Positions 9,175 to 18,952 of a DNA stretch of 64,000 bases are shown here, piece by piece (position 1 is the stretch's first letter; the number at the start of each line of letters is the position of its first letter). The stretch is from NCBI RefSeq assembly GCF_009295825.1, contig NZ_WHKF01000006.1, positions 181,917 to 245,916 of the forward strand. The letters run 5' to 3'. This DNA is from Marinifilum sp. N1E240 (lineage in GTDB: Bacteria; Bacteroidota; Bacteroidia; Bacteroidales; Marinifilaceae). Under the pieces are notes generated by a model that saw only the letters and a list, made by a program, of their open reading frames with translations, had not been told where the DNA came from and did not search any database. Position numbers and translations under genes: made by a program.

Positions 9175-9945
9175 CTACAAATCACCAATTAGATTTCTCG
9201 CAGTACAAATCGAATCAATCTTTACCCACTGCTTTGTTTCATAAAATTCTCCGGATATGATTTCATTAGCCGGATAATTTACCAAGCTATCAACAATACA
9301 ATCGCAATACCCTTCAATATCTAAACGCTCCTCCAAATCCGTTCCACGCATCTCATTTCGAAAACCGCCTTTAATTGCAATTTTCACATTATCTGTCCAC
9401 TCAATATTTGTTACAAATCCAAAGCATCCCTCTAGCCCCATTGTCCCTCCTAAGCCTCGACTTTTCATTGAATTAATTATTTCACCAAAATCACCATTCA
9501 ATAACAAATCCTTATAATCCGTTAGCACAGTTTCATTATTTGCTAAGATTCCAGCCATGCAATCACAATAATTTATTCTCTCCTCTTCCGATTCAATCAT
9601 TCTCACATTTCCACGAATGCATTTGTCAAGAGGAATTTTCATACCATTATAATCAGCAACATACTCTTCTGTTTTATCTTGTCCAGAATTAAGTACAAAA
9701 CCAATTATCCCCAAAATCGAAACAACTTTTATAAAATTCCACAAATAGATTTTATTTTTATTTTCCTGAACAAATCTATCCTTAGGTTTAAATGCACTTC
9801 GAATCAATAAACCACTAAGTAGTAATGCAACAGTTAGCATGATAATTACAAACCATGCATCTCCTGTCTCTTTAAATGCATTCAATCCCTCTCTCATAAA
9901 AGAGATGAATATCAAAATTGCCAATAGTATTTTACCTGATTTCAT
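9175..9945 (-). CDS. membrane protein with duplicated YCDC motif, unknown function
   Basis: 256 residues: about three N-terminal hydrophobic segments (residues 5-17, 31-50 and 70-87), then a soluble domain that appears internally duplicated. Each copy has a Cys or Gly-rich lead, an acidic helix and the motif YCDC (residues 126-129 and 213-216), followed by a helix and a later Cys (174 and 247). The Cys pattern suggests disulfides or metal binding in a periplasmic domain. I do not recognise a named family. Confidence 0.6.
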   Translation of the reverse strand: MKSGKILLAILIFISFMREGLNAFKETGDAWFVIIMLTVALLLSGLLIRSAFKPKDRFVQENKNKIYLWNFIKVVSILGIIGFVLNSGQDKTEEYVADYNGMKIPLDKCIRGNVRMIESEEERINYCDCMAGILANNETVLTDYKDLLLNGDFGEIINSMKSRGLGGTMGLEGCFGFVTNIEWTDNVKIAIKGGFRNEMRGTDLEERLDIEGYCDCIVDSLVNYPANEIISGEFYETKQWVKIDSICTARNLIGDL

Positions 9946-10027
9946 AGACTTGTGTTAATTGGTTTTAGCAATAGATGCTATAAATTATGGCAGATTGTAT
10001 TGTCTTTATTAAGCCAGCCCACTATTG

Positions 10028-10531
10028 CTATTTAATCGCAATAGGTAAAATATTCTGCCTTTTCAACATCCCATTATTACTTGTCACATACAAGTAATAG
10101 TCAGCAAGTCCGTACTCAATATTTATATCCAACTTAAGCTCTATAAATTTCAGATCTTCAGCATCAGTTTCGAGTTTATATCTCATGGTCTTAACCAAAC
10201 CTTTATCTACAACCTGAAACAGTTTATATTTTAAAACTTTCCCAATAATTTTAGGAATCATCTCATACGTCTTACTATACAATTCAGAATTATGCATTAT
10301 TCTGCCATGAACCATTGGTGTCATGTAATCTTTGTGCAATAAAAATCTAGCCCCATCTGAATGATTTATCGATGCAAGAATGTCCTTAACAACTACATTA
10401 CCTCTCTTTTTTAGTTTTAGATCAAGACTATCCAAAGGAATTTTTTCATACTCATTAGTACCACACGAGCTAATACAAACAAGCCCTAGAATCAAAACAA
10501 TTAACTTACTTATTGCTAAAGTATATCTCAT
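10028..10531 (-). CDS. lipoprotein of unknown function
   Basis: 167 residues. MRYTLAISKLIVLILGLVCISSCGTNEYEK is a lipoprotein signal with lipobox ISSC. The mature part is about 145 residues of mixed alpha/beta character, with a two-strand C-terminal part (KFIELKLDINIEYGLADYYLYVTS). No family recognised. Gaps of about 80 and 150 bases to its neighbours suggest independent transcription. Confidence 0.55.
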   Translation of the reverse strand: MRYTLAISKLIVLILGLVCISSCGTNEYEKIPLDSLDLKLKKRGNVVVKDILASINHSDGARFLLHKDYMTPMVHGRIMHNSELYSKTYEMIPKIIGKVLKYKLFQVVDKGLVKTMRYKLETDAEDLKFIELKLDINIEYGLADYYLYVTSNNGMLKRQNILPIAIK

Positions 10532-10678
10532 AATATATTTTTCAAGTTTTCTTCAACTACTTTAGCCAGATAATTTATCAACCCTTGTACAAGAGTTTAA
10601 CTAAAGTATTGAACATTTAACTATCTCCTAGCTAAACTGCAACATGTACTATCCACACCTCATGGTTACCCTTTGTTT

Positions 10679-10996
10679 CTATTTCTTTTTAATCAATGTA
10701 TAGGTTTCAAAACTAAAAACCCCAATTGTCCACATCAACAATATCAAAATAACCAAAAGCCAACTCGTGGCATTCGACAAGCCAAAGTCCTTTATAAAAT
10801 TTGCACCAATTGCACTAAACACCATTGGAAAAAAGGCAATTAAACTCACAACAAAGCGTCTACTAATACTAAATGATAATTCAGATTTACAATTTTCACA
10901 AATCCATTTTGAATCACTTAATTTTAAAACCACTTTTAATACATGGTGGAAAAAGGAATATTTGTGACCACAATTTGGGCAAGTTCTTATTTTCAT
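10679..10996 (-). CDS. CxxC-CxxC zinc-ribbon membrane protein
   Basis: 105 residues. The N-terminus is a zinc ribbon with CPNC (residues 6-9) and CENC (33-36), resembling the cxxc_20_cxxc type of Bacteroidota and Firmicutes membrane proteins. Two membrane helices follow (RFVVSLIAFFPMVFSAIG and ATSWLLVILILLMWTIGVFSF). Function unknown. The ATG at 10996 lies directly before the ribbon. Confidence 0.65.
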   Translation of the reverse strand: MKIRTCPNCGHKYSFFHHVLKVVLKLSDSKWICENCKSELSFSISRRFVVSLIAFFPMVFSAIGANFIKDFGLSNATSWLLVILILLMWTIGVFSFETYTLIKKK

Positions 10997-11117
10997 TTAT
11001 TTAACAATTACATCGTTCATTTCCCTGTCAAACCATCACACAATTTAAGCGGGCTACAAAGCTTAATATTTACACATCGCCTGTCATCACTTACACTAAA
11101 CACCCACAAGTGCTATT

Positions 11118-12443
11118 CTAATCCTTGTAATACCAAAATGGAATTTCCTTAATGGTAACAATAGAGTCGCTGCCCGGATGTTTACGTCTGGAATAAACCA
11201 GCACATGTTTCCCATCTGCCAAATTGCTTGTCCCAATATAGCTTTCAAAACCAATGCTGCGATTCTTGTTATCATCCTCATTAACAATTACAAAATCTGG
11301 TTGGCACCGTATCGAATCTATTTTAATGCGATATACATCCTGAAATGTTTTCATAAATTCCAGATGCAAACTGTCCGTATCACCTTTAAAGGTAGATTCA
11401 ATCCTATTTCCATCTATATCCATAGTGGTTTTATATCTATTTTTGTCCTGATAAGGCTTTAGACTTTTATTAAATTCTAAAATTCGATTTTCAATTGCAT
11501 TCGTAAGAGGAATTTTAATTTTGATATAAGGATCAGTTATCACCTTAGATTGCAGGCACAGAACTGAAATAAACAAATCATTTTTATCTACTAAATCTTC
11601 ATAATTTCGACTGCTGGCTCTAATCGAATTCGATGTCACAGAACCATAAGTAATAAAGCCAGATTGTTCTTTGTACAGGCTACTAATAAACAGAACCGAC
11701 ATATAAAAGGGCAGTAACATAAAACTAACCCTCCTCCCAAACTTAATATCTATCAAATTGTAATACAAAGGGCGGTATAAAAACGATAGGGTTAAATAAG
11801 AGAATACCCAATAAAAAGGGAAATAAACCATAGAAACCCATCTGTTCTTTTTAAGCAATCCCTGGCTCAAGTAATCGAAAAAGGTAAGAACAGCACCTAT
11901 AACTAAGAAAAAAATACAAGCAATTCGAAGAACATACAGGAAAGTTGAAGTTTCTGAGCCAGCGGATCCAACAAAATTCAATGCATATTGAACAAGTACT
12001 GCTGCAATAACATAGAAGATGAGCAAAAAGGAAATCGCAAAAATAACACTGCAAAGTTTTTCAAGCTTTTCGATATAATCATCAAAGGAACCAACTTTTT
12101 TGTTCAGATAATTCGTGAAACGCTCAGAATAATTTAACTTCTCAATTTCAACCTCACCCGATAAATAGCGCAAGCCCAGAGCTCCAATCCAAAGACTTCG
12201 CAGAATGACGTGTACAATTAAATTGAAAATCAAGATTAAAATAGCCGCAAATACCGTCTGATATACATCTTTAAGCAGATCACCTTCGTTCAATGCTTTT
12301 TGAAATGCATCACGCACAGGTCCCAATGCATAAAACAATCCGAAAATGGTAAAACCCGAAACCAGCAATTCCAATTGCCAGGAATCCTCCTGTAATCTAT
12401 CCAGTAATTTCTTTAGTAAATTTTTGTTTTGATTTTCTTTCAT
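11118..12443 (-). CDS. multi-spanning membrane protein of unknown function
   Basis: 441 residues. A charged N-terminus (MKENQNKNLLKKLLDRLQEDSWQLELLVSGF) leads into about six hydrophobic segments between residues 28 and 260. The C-terminal 180 residues are soluble and polar, ending in a beta-rich part (DGKHVLVYSRRKHPGSDSIVTIKEIPFWYYKD). The layout resembles conserved Bacteroidota membrane proteins without known function. No transporter or enzyme signature is visible. Its start is clear of other genes and a 150-base gap separates it from the next one. Confidence 0.6.
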   Translation of the reverse strand: MKENQNKNLLKKLLDRLQEDSWQLELLVSGFTIFGLFYALGPVRDAFQKALNEGDLLKDVYQTVFAAILILIFNLIVHVILRSLWIGALGLRYLSGEVEIEKLNYSERFTNYLNKKVGSFDDYIEKLEKLCSVIFAISFLLIFYVIAAVLVQYALNFVGSAGSETSTFLYVLRIACIFFLVIGAVLTFFDYLSQGLLKKNRWVSMVYFPFYWVFSYLTLSFLYRPLYYNLIDIKFGRRVSFMLLPFYMSVLFISSLYKEQSGFITYGSVTSNSIRASSRNYEDLVDKNDLFISVLCLQSKVITDPYIKIKIPLTNAIENRILEFNKSLKPYQDKNRYKTTMDIDGNRIESTFKGDTDSLHLEFMKTFQDVYRIKIDSIRCQPDFVIVNEDDNKNRSIGFESYIGTSNLADGKHVLVYSRRKHPGSDSIVTIKEIPFWYYKD

Positions 12444-12592
12444 TTTCTCTTCTTAAAATAGTCTTGGATATTTCCTGCTTGCAGGCGCTAAATATAAAAT
12501 AGCAGCCGATTGCAAATTTCATTTCTACTTATGTGAATAATAATGGCAAAGACCTCTTTCAGTGGAATATACCATCAAGGACGAATCACATT

Positions 12593-12775
12593 CTATTTTC
12601 TTCGAATTAATCGAAAACCTACAGCTGGCAATAGAGTTCCTAAAAAAACTAATGAGGCAAATAAATACCTGCCTTCCATTTCATAAAAATCGGATGCTTT
12701 TACCAATAAAAGCAACATTGACAGTAACCCTAAAACAACCAATACAATACCCAATGATTTGTATTTTTTTCTCAT
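12593..12775 (-). CDS. small two-helix membrane protein
   Basis: 60 residues: a basic start (MRKKYKS), two hydrophobic helices (LGIVLVVLGLLSMLLLLV and YLFASLVFLGTLLPAVGFRL) and a basic end (IRRK). The arrangement is typical of a genuine small membrane protein, and the competing plus-strand frame has no such character. It lies 39 bases beyond the S41 peptidase start. Function unknown. Confidence 0.5.
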   Translation of the reverse strand: MRKKYKSLGIVLVVLGLLSMLLLLVKASDFYEMEGRYLFASLVFLGTLLPAVGFRLIRRK

Positions 12776-12814
12776 AACTAATTCTTTTAAATTTTATTAA
12801 ATGGTGGCAACTGG

Positions 12815-15094
12815 TTATTTTATTAATTCTAAAGCTTTATCTAGAAATTCATCTCTACCTTCTATTATTCCATTAATTGTTTTTTCTATTCTTACATCTG
12901 GCAAAACACCTATAGCATGATGCTGACTACCATCACGTTTCAAAACTTTCATACCTGTCCAATTAATATGATATTCTCCTGGAAGTCGAAACCTATTCAC
13001 ATTACCATTTGTGCCAGCCGTTGGTTGTCCGATAATGGTTCCCAACTTAAATCCTTTTATAAAGCTTAAATAACTCTCAGCAGTACTTATCGCCCTCCCA
13101 TCTGTTATAAAAATCACTTGCTTACCTCCCAAATAAGGTTTTTTGAAATCTATAGCCCATTCTTCCATTTGATAACCACAAATATTTTCTAAATCGGGGT
13201 AAACGATTTGAGGAATCTGAAAACAAGTTGGATCATTTTCATTTTTCTGTACTAAGTGAGATAGAAAATTACTTGTTCCTCTCGGGTGCCCTCTAAAATC
13301 ACAAATAATCGCTTTTGAATCCTCAAGATTTGACATTAACGAGTTAATTGCATCCATTTCAATCAAATCAAAATTCAGATACACGATACTACTGTCCCTA
13401 TAAAATTTATACTTTACTGGAGAGATATCATTACTTTCTACAACTCGTTGATAAGTAAAGTCTCTGGTTAACTCATACATAGTGGAATCAATTTGTAAAG
13501 CTATAGTACTGCCTTTTAAACCATACAATGATTTTCTCTGTGCCACGTAATTAAGCCAACCATCTGTTGCCGCAGAAATACGCTCTTCTGTTGCCTGGAA
13601 ATAATCATGAGGTGAAACCCCATTTATTTTTTCAATTATAGCACCTCTCTTAAGATGTGAATCCTTATCCATTACATAGGTGATTACCAATCTATTCTCG
13701 ACCCACTCCCACAATATTGGAGGAATATAATTTTTATGATCCCCCCCCCTAACACTTATATGTCCATCTTTCAGCTTTGCGGTAAATCTCTCTAAGGTTT
13801 CTAAATGATCATTTCTATTCTTATCAAGATAAGATTGCTTAATAGCAGATTGAAATGCTGCATCCCAATCAACAGGAATCACATCAAAATATGGGTAGAA
13901 ATGTTGAAATATATTGTAAGTGATAATTACATTTCCTAACCTAGCAAACAATTCATTGGGATTAGCACTTTGCCCAGAAACTCTCTTTTTTAACCGACTT
14001 AAATTTGTCCTGTTGGAAACAGGATAAGTTCCTTTTTTATTGCCATATAAAACAAGAGGGATCTGACAACAAACATTCTTAACGATTTCTTTATCGATAA
14101 TTGTTCCCATATTTGGTTTGGTATGAAAAAGAGGCTTCCCTTCTACCACTTTTAAATTCCCTACATGATGGATTCGTACAGATTTTTCGCCCGAGTATTT
14201 TTCCTTATCCTCCAAGTCAATTTCATAACCAACACCCTGACCATACCATGATGTTTTCTTCTTCCATTCAGATGATATCCTTTCCTCTTCGAAATCACCA
14301 TTTTTTACTGGCACATTAACCCACTCTCCATTCTCTTTAACCAACAAGCCAACATGATCAAATAATAATGATCCTTTCCCATCTAAATAACAACCAAACG
14401 ATAGGTTTGCAGCAAGAGAATCTATTTTTCCCTTAATCTCAAATCGTTCCCATTTATCTTTTACAACAGGAGTATTTAGGGTTTTATCGAAAAAAGTAAT
14501 TTCATTATTCAAGCGCTCTACCAATACCCATAAGTAGCCTTTTCCTACACTTCCAGCCTTTAATTTAGCCCAGCCTTCATATTTAAATTCTTTTCCTCGA
14601 ATATCTTTTGGATCAATCGAAGTTCGAACATTACCCGATCGTGCAGAATGGTCAATATTATCGGTTTTATTTACCCTTATACTCTTATATGGTAATTCTC
14701 GTCTTCCATTACCAAACATTCCTAAACTAAGCCCATTGTGCTGCCAATAGATTTGCTTATAATTTTTAGTTTTTTCAGGGCTTATTGTTTGTAGAGCATA
14801 AGCAGATTTATCCTGTTTCAATACAAATTTTGAGCTTGGGGCAATGGGACTAAAAATTTTATTTAATGTAAAAACCAGCTCTTTATCATTCTGACAGTTT
14901 TGAACTTCTTTAGAACCATAAATTGCAAATAAATCCCAGTCCAGCTGATATGCTTCATCACTTGGATGAAAATATTTTACATATCCATAAGCTTTTGAAA
15001 AAGCTGTTAAATTTTTAATCGACTGATCGCTTTGGGAATAAGCAGCTTGTAATGCTAGAATACTTATTAAGAGTATGAGTTTAATTTTGATCAT
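12815..15094 (-). CDS. secreted S41-family (C-terminal processing type) peptidase
   Basis: 759 residues with a signal peptide (MIKIKLILLISILALQAAYSQ). Residues 30-70 (FSKAYGYVKYFHPSDEAYQLDWDLFAIYGS) are the N-terminal module often seen in Bacteroidota S41 proteins. A middle beta domain follows, then a tail-specific-protease core: LKDGHISV near residue 445, PDZ-like GAIIEKINGVSP, YLNFDLIEMD and IICDFRGHPRGTS, and the likely nucleophile Ser 670 in DGRAISTAES with GQPTAGTNG after it. A run of nine G (plus-strand C 13741-13749) lies in frame at about residue 448 in the core. Likely a periplasmic protease; substrate unknown. Confidence 0.8.
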   Translation of the reverse strand: MIKIKLILLISILALQAAYSQSDQSIKNLTAFSKAYGYVKYFHPSDEAYQLDWDLFAIYGSKEVQNCQNDKELVFTLNKIFSPIAPSSKFVLKQDKSAYALQTISPEKTKNYKQIYWQHNGLSLGMFGNGRRELPYKSIRVNKTDNIDHSARSGNVRTSIDPKDIRGKEFKYEGWAKLKAGSVGKGYLWVLVERLNNEITFFDKTLNTPVVKDKWERFEIKGKIDSLAANLSFGCYLDGKGSLLFDHVGLLVKENGEWVNVPVKNGDFEEERISSEWKKKTSWYGQGVGYEIDLEDKEKYSGEKSVRIHHVGNLKVVEGKPLFHTKPNMGTIIDKEIVKNVCCQIPLVLYGNKKGTYPVSNRTNLSRLKKRVSGQSANPNELFARLGNVIITYNIFQHFYPYFDVIPVDWDAAFQSAIKQSYLDKNRNDHLETLERFTAKLKDGHISVRGGDHKNYIPPILWEWVENRLVITYVMDKDSHLKRGAIIEKINGVSPHDYFQATEERISAATDGWLNYVAQRKSLYGLKGSTIALQIDSTMYELTRDFTYQRVVESNDISPVKYKFYRDSSIVYLNFDLIEMDAINSLMSNLEDSKAIICDFRGHPRGTSNFLSHLVQKNENDPTCFQIPQIVYPDLENICGYQMEEWAIDFKKPYLGGKQVIFITDGRAISTAESYLSFIKGFKLGTIIGQPTAGTNGNVNRFRLPGEYHINWTGMKVLKRDGSQHHAIGVLPDVRIEKTINGIIEGRDEFLDKALELIK

Positions 15095-16335
15095 AAATAG
15101 ACTTTCGTGTTTGTTTTATTTGTTACTAGCATGTGCATAACACCCCATACATTTTACACACCTTAACTGATTAAATTCTTTATTCTATCTCTAGTACGCC
15201 AGCCAAAAAGTCTCCCTCTCATCACACATTTACAACAAGCGCACTTTCTCCTTCTAACCTTTCTACTTTTTCACTTTTCCCACCTTCTTTGCGAGCTTTT
15301 CAAATGTAGCAATCCCAAATCACACATTCAAATTTTATGCTTAGTTTATTGTCTATAAAAACAAGTCTTACGCACAACTTATGCCGTTAAATTAAAAAGC
15401 AGAGTAAATATTAGTATTTTAATCTACACAACAACTCACAAAACGATTATTACACTGCCAACAAAATAGCAATTTAGAGGTAGAATTACTCCAATCAATC
15501 ATGCATTAACAACACTCAAACTTCTTTTTATCATCAAATTAGAATCGCTCATGCAAATTTCAATCCTTTCGAATGAAATTAGTTCATTTTAACCCTCCAT
15601 CATATTTTGATTAATTCTAAATAATCAAATAATCGAAATACTGTAATACAGTCTTAGTGCTAATAAAATCGAATAAAGCACAATATTATTATCAACAAAC
15701 AAATGAAAATTTATTAAAATTATTTTGTTTTGTTAATAATGTTTTTCTAATTTCATAATGTGTACAAGTAAACAATACTAGGATATAGTATCAAATAAAA
15801 TTTTAGGATGGAAATTTAAGTATTGTGCAATTATGTCTGAAAGCTAAGCAGTACAAATGTGTTTAAAGTCGCTCACGGGTATTGCTTAGCCAAAGGATGT
15901 GTTAAAGCAACAAAAAATAAATTTACGCTTTCCAATCGACACCCACAGAGCAATCAAATCCCACTACAAGCTCTGTTCAAAGTTTATCACCTAACAAAAT
16001 ATCAATATACTTCCGTAATTTCCAAATAAACCCACGACCCGCATCAGATAAAAATCAAGTGGAGAAAACCGCAAGAATAAAAAGAAGTATTTCCTTACGA
16101 CATCATGAAAAATATCATTAGAATTGAAGCAAGACCTTAGTAAGATCGGGAAGCTGAGAACTTGTTCACAGATCACCCGACCGCACTTGGGTATTGCAAT
16201 AAGAATCATGATGTTTTTAATGCAGCCTTGACTTTTTTGCTTCGTTTTTGGGTCAAGCCAAAAATGAAGAGCCCATCCGGCTTAAGGACAAAACATGAAA
16301 AAGAAATTCCGTGAAGCAAGGAACGAGCTGAACCA
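15095..16335 (-). other. 1.2-kb gap without a convincing gene
   Basis: No frame here has codon use or a start typical of the neighbours. It holds an 8-bp inverted repeat GCTAAGCA (15843-15850) / TGCTTAGC (15883-15890) and a strong hairpin at 16240-16269 described separately. The section after about 15840 is richer in G and C than the AT-rich part before it. It may hold the ovoA 3' untranslated region, a decayed gene or an RNA. Confidence 0.5.
16240..16269. repeat. 12-bp hairpin in the gene-poor gap
   Basis: CTTCGTTTTTGG (16240-16251) pairs with CCAAAAATGAAG (16258-16269) around the loop GTCAAG, with one G-T pair. The outer bases CTTGAC (16227-16232) can alternatively pair with the loop GTCAAG. 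There is no clear T tract on either side, so a simple terminator for ovoA is possible but not obvious. Confidence 0.6.
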
Positions 16336-18471
16336 TCATTTCTTTCTCCAAATCGTCATTTGCGCTATCGTATGCTGATACTTCCTCGAAGTTTCCCGAA
16401 TTACAAAAGGAACATCCGATGGTTCTTCCAGCAGTTCAAACCGATTCGACAACAGATCTTTCAAGCCATCAAAAGTAGTATACGGCTCGCCATCCTTTCG
16501 ATATCCACCAACCCATTGTTCCATCTCGGTAAATTCCTCTAGCCAGGTATAAGGAGATGTAATTACCAGAATTCCCCCAGCATTTATCCTATCTGGAATC
16601 TCACTTAAGAATTTCTTCGGATCATACAGTCGATCGATCAGGTTACCTGCAAAAACAAGATCATAGCCAGAGTACAAAGTTTTCAGATTACAAGCATCTG
16701 CTTGGAAGAATTCCACCTTCTCTCGCGAGTGATCCAAATCGAAGTCCGTCAGTTTAAACTCCTTAAAAGTGTTCAGTTTTCCTTCTTCCCTTCTTAAATA
16801 ATTCAGTTTTCCTGATTCTTTCAACTGAGTTCCAATTCGAATAAAGCGAGTCGAAAAATCTAGCCCCGTTACTTTATCAAAATGCTTTGCCAATTCAAAG
16901 GTCATTCGTCCGGTTGCACATCCCAAATCCAAAGCAGTACTTTTATTGATACCTTTTAAATACTTACTCATCAAACCAATACATGATAAGGCATAATTTT
17001 CTACACCAAAGTACTTTTCTCCATACTGAAACTCACAATATTGCGACACCAACTCGTCGGTTTCATAATAATCAGCTTGTACCTCTACCTCTTCTTCCGA
17101 TTCGATATATCGGAATCCGGCGTGCTGAAAAAAGTGACGACGAAAAGCATAACGAGAATCACGAATCGCCAGGTTTCCTGTGGATATCCACGATCCTCCT
17201 TTAATCAGGTTGTGCTTGGCATCAAAGGTAGGAGTTGAAAAATCGTCGTAAAACGGATGAATCTCAAATCCATCCAATCCGGAAATTGGCATTTCGGTCC
17301 ATTGCCAAACATTACCAATCACATCATAGAAACCATTCGTTTCAAATCGATTCACCGGACAAGAAGAAGCGTAATGCTCCAAATTGATATTCCCCGGTGC
17401 CTTCTCCCAATAAGGCTGATCATCAATTCCAGCCTGATCTCTCAACAAATAGTATTCCGCCTCACTTGGCATACGTAAGCTTTTTCCTGTCTTCGCAGAT
17501 TTCCAATTGCAAAATGCTTTCGCTTCCAGATAATTGACCTCAACAGGCCAATCCATTGGAAGAGCAATCTCCTCACTCATCAGCCTAAGTTTCCAATGGT
17601 TTTCCTCTTGTTTCCAAAATATTGGATAGGTACATTTTTTGTATTGCACCCAATTCCATCCCTCTTCGGTCCACCATTTTTGATTCCCATAAGCCTCATC
17701 TTCTACAAACTCCATAAACTCCTGATTCGAAACCAAATACTTAGATGCATTAAAAGATTTGATTTCAGTTTGATAGCTTCCAAACTCATTGTCCCAACCA
17801 TACAAAGCATTGCTTCTATCTTTACCAATAGTTACATTGCCCGAATCTACTTTTAACAATTCATTCTTAGGTGCAATATGGGTTTGTTGGCAAACTTTAA
17901 ACAGATCAATGTTCTGCACCTTCTCAATTGGCAACTGTCGAATCAAAACCGAGGACGTTTCAACATGAATTCTCTGATGTTCAATTCCCATTAGAATCAC
18001 CCAAAAATCCGTTTCCCAATCAATTGGCATTTGCAAAGGCAATTCTCGTATCAACTTCTCCATCATCACCTTCACCTCAGCTCTGTACGCCTTAACTTCA
18101 CTTACCTCTGGCCAATCGTAATGTTGTTCATTCAAATCATCCCACGACATTTCATCTACACCTACGGCAAACATCGATTCAAATTTGGGGTGGATACGAT
18201 CATTTATAATTCCAGCTAAAATCAGTTTATTGATATAAAAAGTAGCAGTATGTCCGATGTAAAAAATCAAAGGATGACGCAGTGGATCTGCACGAAGATA
18301 AAAAGCTTTATCATCAACCAAACTGTCGTACAGTCTGTCATCCAATTCCCAGGTCGCCTTAAAGTAGTTTAAAATCTCCTCCCTTTTTTCCTGAGGCGAT
18401 CCTTCATTCAAAATAGGTGTTTTGGTAGCTAAAATATCCTGATATACTTTTGTTTTAATTGTATTCTTCAT
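16336..18471 (-). CDS. ovoA: OvoA, 5-histidylcysteine sulfoxide synthase / mercaptohistidine N-methyltransferase
   Basis: Makes ovothiol: OvoA joins cysteine to the imidazole of histidine with oxygen, and a fused methyltransferase completes the thiol-histidine. The ATG at 18471 (MKNTIKTKVYQDIL) gives 711 residues; the frame opens at 18534 but the extra 21 residues look untranslated. The order fits OvoA: DinB-like helical iron domain with HTATF (His 74) and the motif EHQRIHVE (His 165, His 169), an FGE/sulfatase-modifying domain (SNQEFMEFVED, SLRMPSEAEYY, GNVWQWTE, KGGSWISTGN, RYAFRRHF), and a C-terminal SAM methyltransferase (LDLGCATGRM). Cytoplasmic redox thiol production fits its place next to an OxyR-type gene. 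Confidence 0.9.
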   Translation of the reverse strand: MKNTIKTKVYQDILATKTPILNEGSPQEKREEILNYFKATWELDDRLYDSLVDDKAFYLRADPLRHPLIFYIGHTATFYINKLILAGIINDRIHPKFESMFAVGVDEMSWDDLNEQHYDWPEVSEVKAYRAEVKVMMEKLIRELPLQMPIDWETDFWVILMGIEHQRIHVETSSVLIRQLPIEKVQNIDLFKVCQQTHIAPKNELLKVDSGNVTIGKDRSNALYGWDNEFGSYQTEIKSFNASKYLVSNQEFMEFVEDEAYGNQKWWTEEGWNWVQYKKCTYPIFWKQEENHWKLRLMSEEIALPMDWPVEVNYLEAKAFCNWKSAKTGKSLRMPSEAEYYLLRDQAGIDDQPYWEKAPGNINLEHYASSCPVNRFETNGFYDVIGNVWQWTEMPISGLDGFEIHPFYDDFSTPTFDAKHNLIKGGSWISTGNLAIRDSRYAFRRHFFQHAGFRYIESEEEVEVQADYYETDELVSQYCEFQYGEKYFGVENYALSCIGLMSKYLKGINKSTALDLGCATGRMTFELAKHFDKVTGLDFSTRFIRIGTQLKESGKLNYLRREEGKLNTFKEFKLTDFDLDHSREKVEFFQADACNLKTLYSGYDLVFAGNLIDRLYDPKKFLSEIPDRINAGGILVITSPYTWLEEFTEMEQWVGGYRKDGEPYTTFDGLKDLLSNRFELLEEPSDVPFVIRETSRKYQHTIAQMTIWRKK

Positions 18472-18634
18472 TACTTCATGTGTTTTTGTCAACAATAATG
18501 AAGTTAACGAAAAATACATGCTCAACAAAGACATTCAATTACAGATATGGCTTTTAAGAAAGAATTAACATTTCACCAACACTTGACACAACCATTATAA
18601 AATGATCGTTCTATTGCAGAAAACAATGCATTTT

Positions 18635-18952
18635 CTATTTTTCGAAAAAAGTTTCCGATTCCACCTTACAAATTCTAACTGAATAACTCTTGTACCACTC
18701 TTCTTTGCCCCTGTTTTGAGCAATTTGATGTGCCGGATGTGCTTGCCATCTCTTAATTGAATCAAGACTTTCCCAGTAAGACACTGTTATTCCCAATTCT
18801 TCCCGTGCCGATTCAACACCTAAAAAGCCGGGTTGTGTGTGAGCCAATTCTATCATTGTATCAGCCATTTCAGAATAACCATTATCACCTTCCGATCTCA
18901 GGGATGAAAAGATAACAGCATAATAGGGTGGTTTTATTGTCTTTTCAATCAT
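18635..18952 (-). CDS. ABM-domain (antibiotic biosynthesis monooxygenase-type) protein
   Basis: 105 residues forming a dimeric alpha/beta ABM fold: YYAVIFSSLRSEGDNGYSEMADTM, then QPGFLGVESARE, ITVSYWESLDSIKRWQAHPAH and a C-terminal strand RICKVES. Members include small oxygenases and heme- or stress-related proteins, so the substrate is unknown. Its ATG overlaps the stop of the OxyR-type gene by four bases, which indicates coupled translation and a link to oxidative stress. Confidence 0.85.
   Translation of the reverse strand: MIEKTIKPPYYAVIFSSLRSEGDNGYSEMADTMIELAHTQPGFLGVESAREELGITVSYWESLDSIKRWQAHPAHQIAQNRGKEEWYKSYSVRICKVESETFFEK

Noticed and set aside
12562..12777. Plus-strand frame of 71 residues
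   Set aside because: Antisense to a better two-helix membrane protein gene on the minus strand.
15991..16209. Minus-strand frame of 72 residues in the gap after ovoA
   Set aside because: No start context, odd composition, and translation of what looks like an intergenic repeat.
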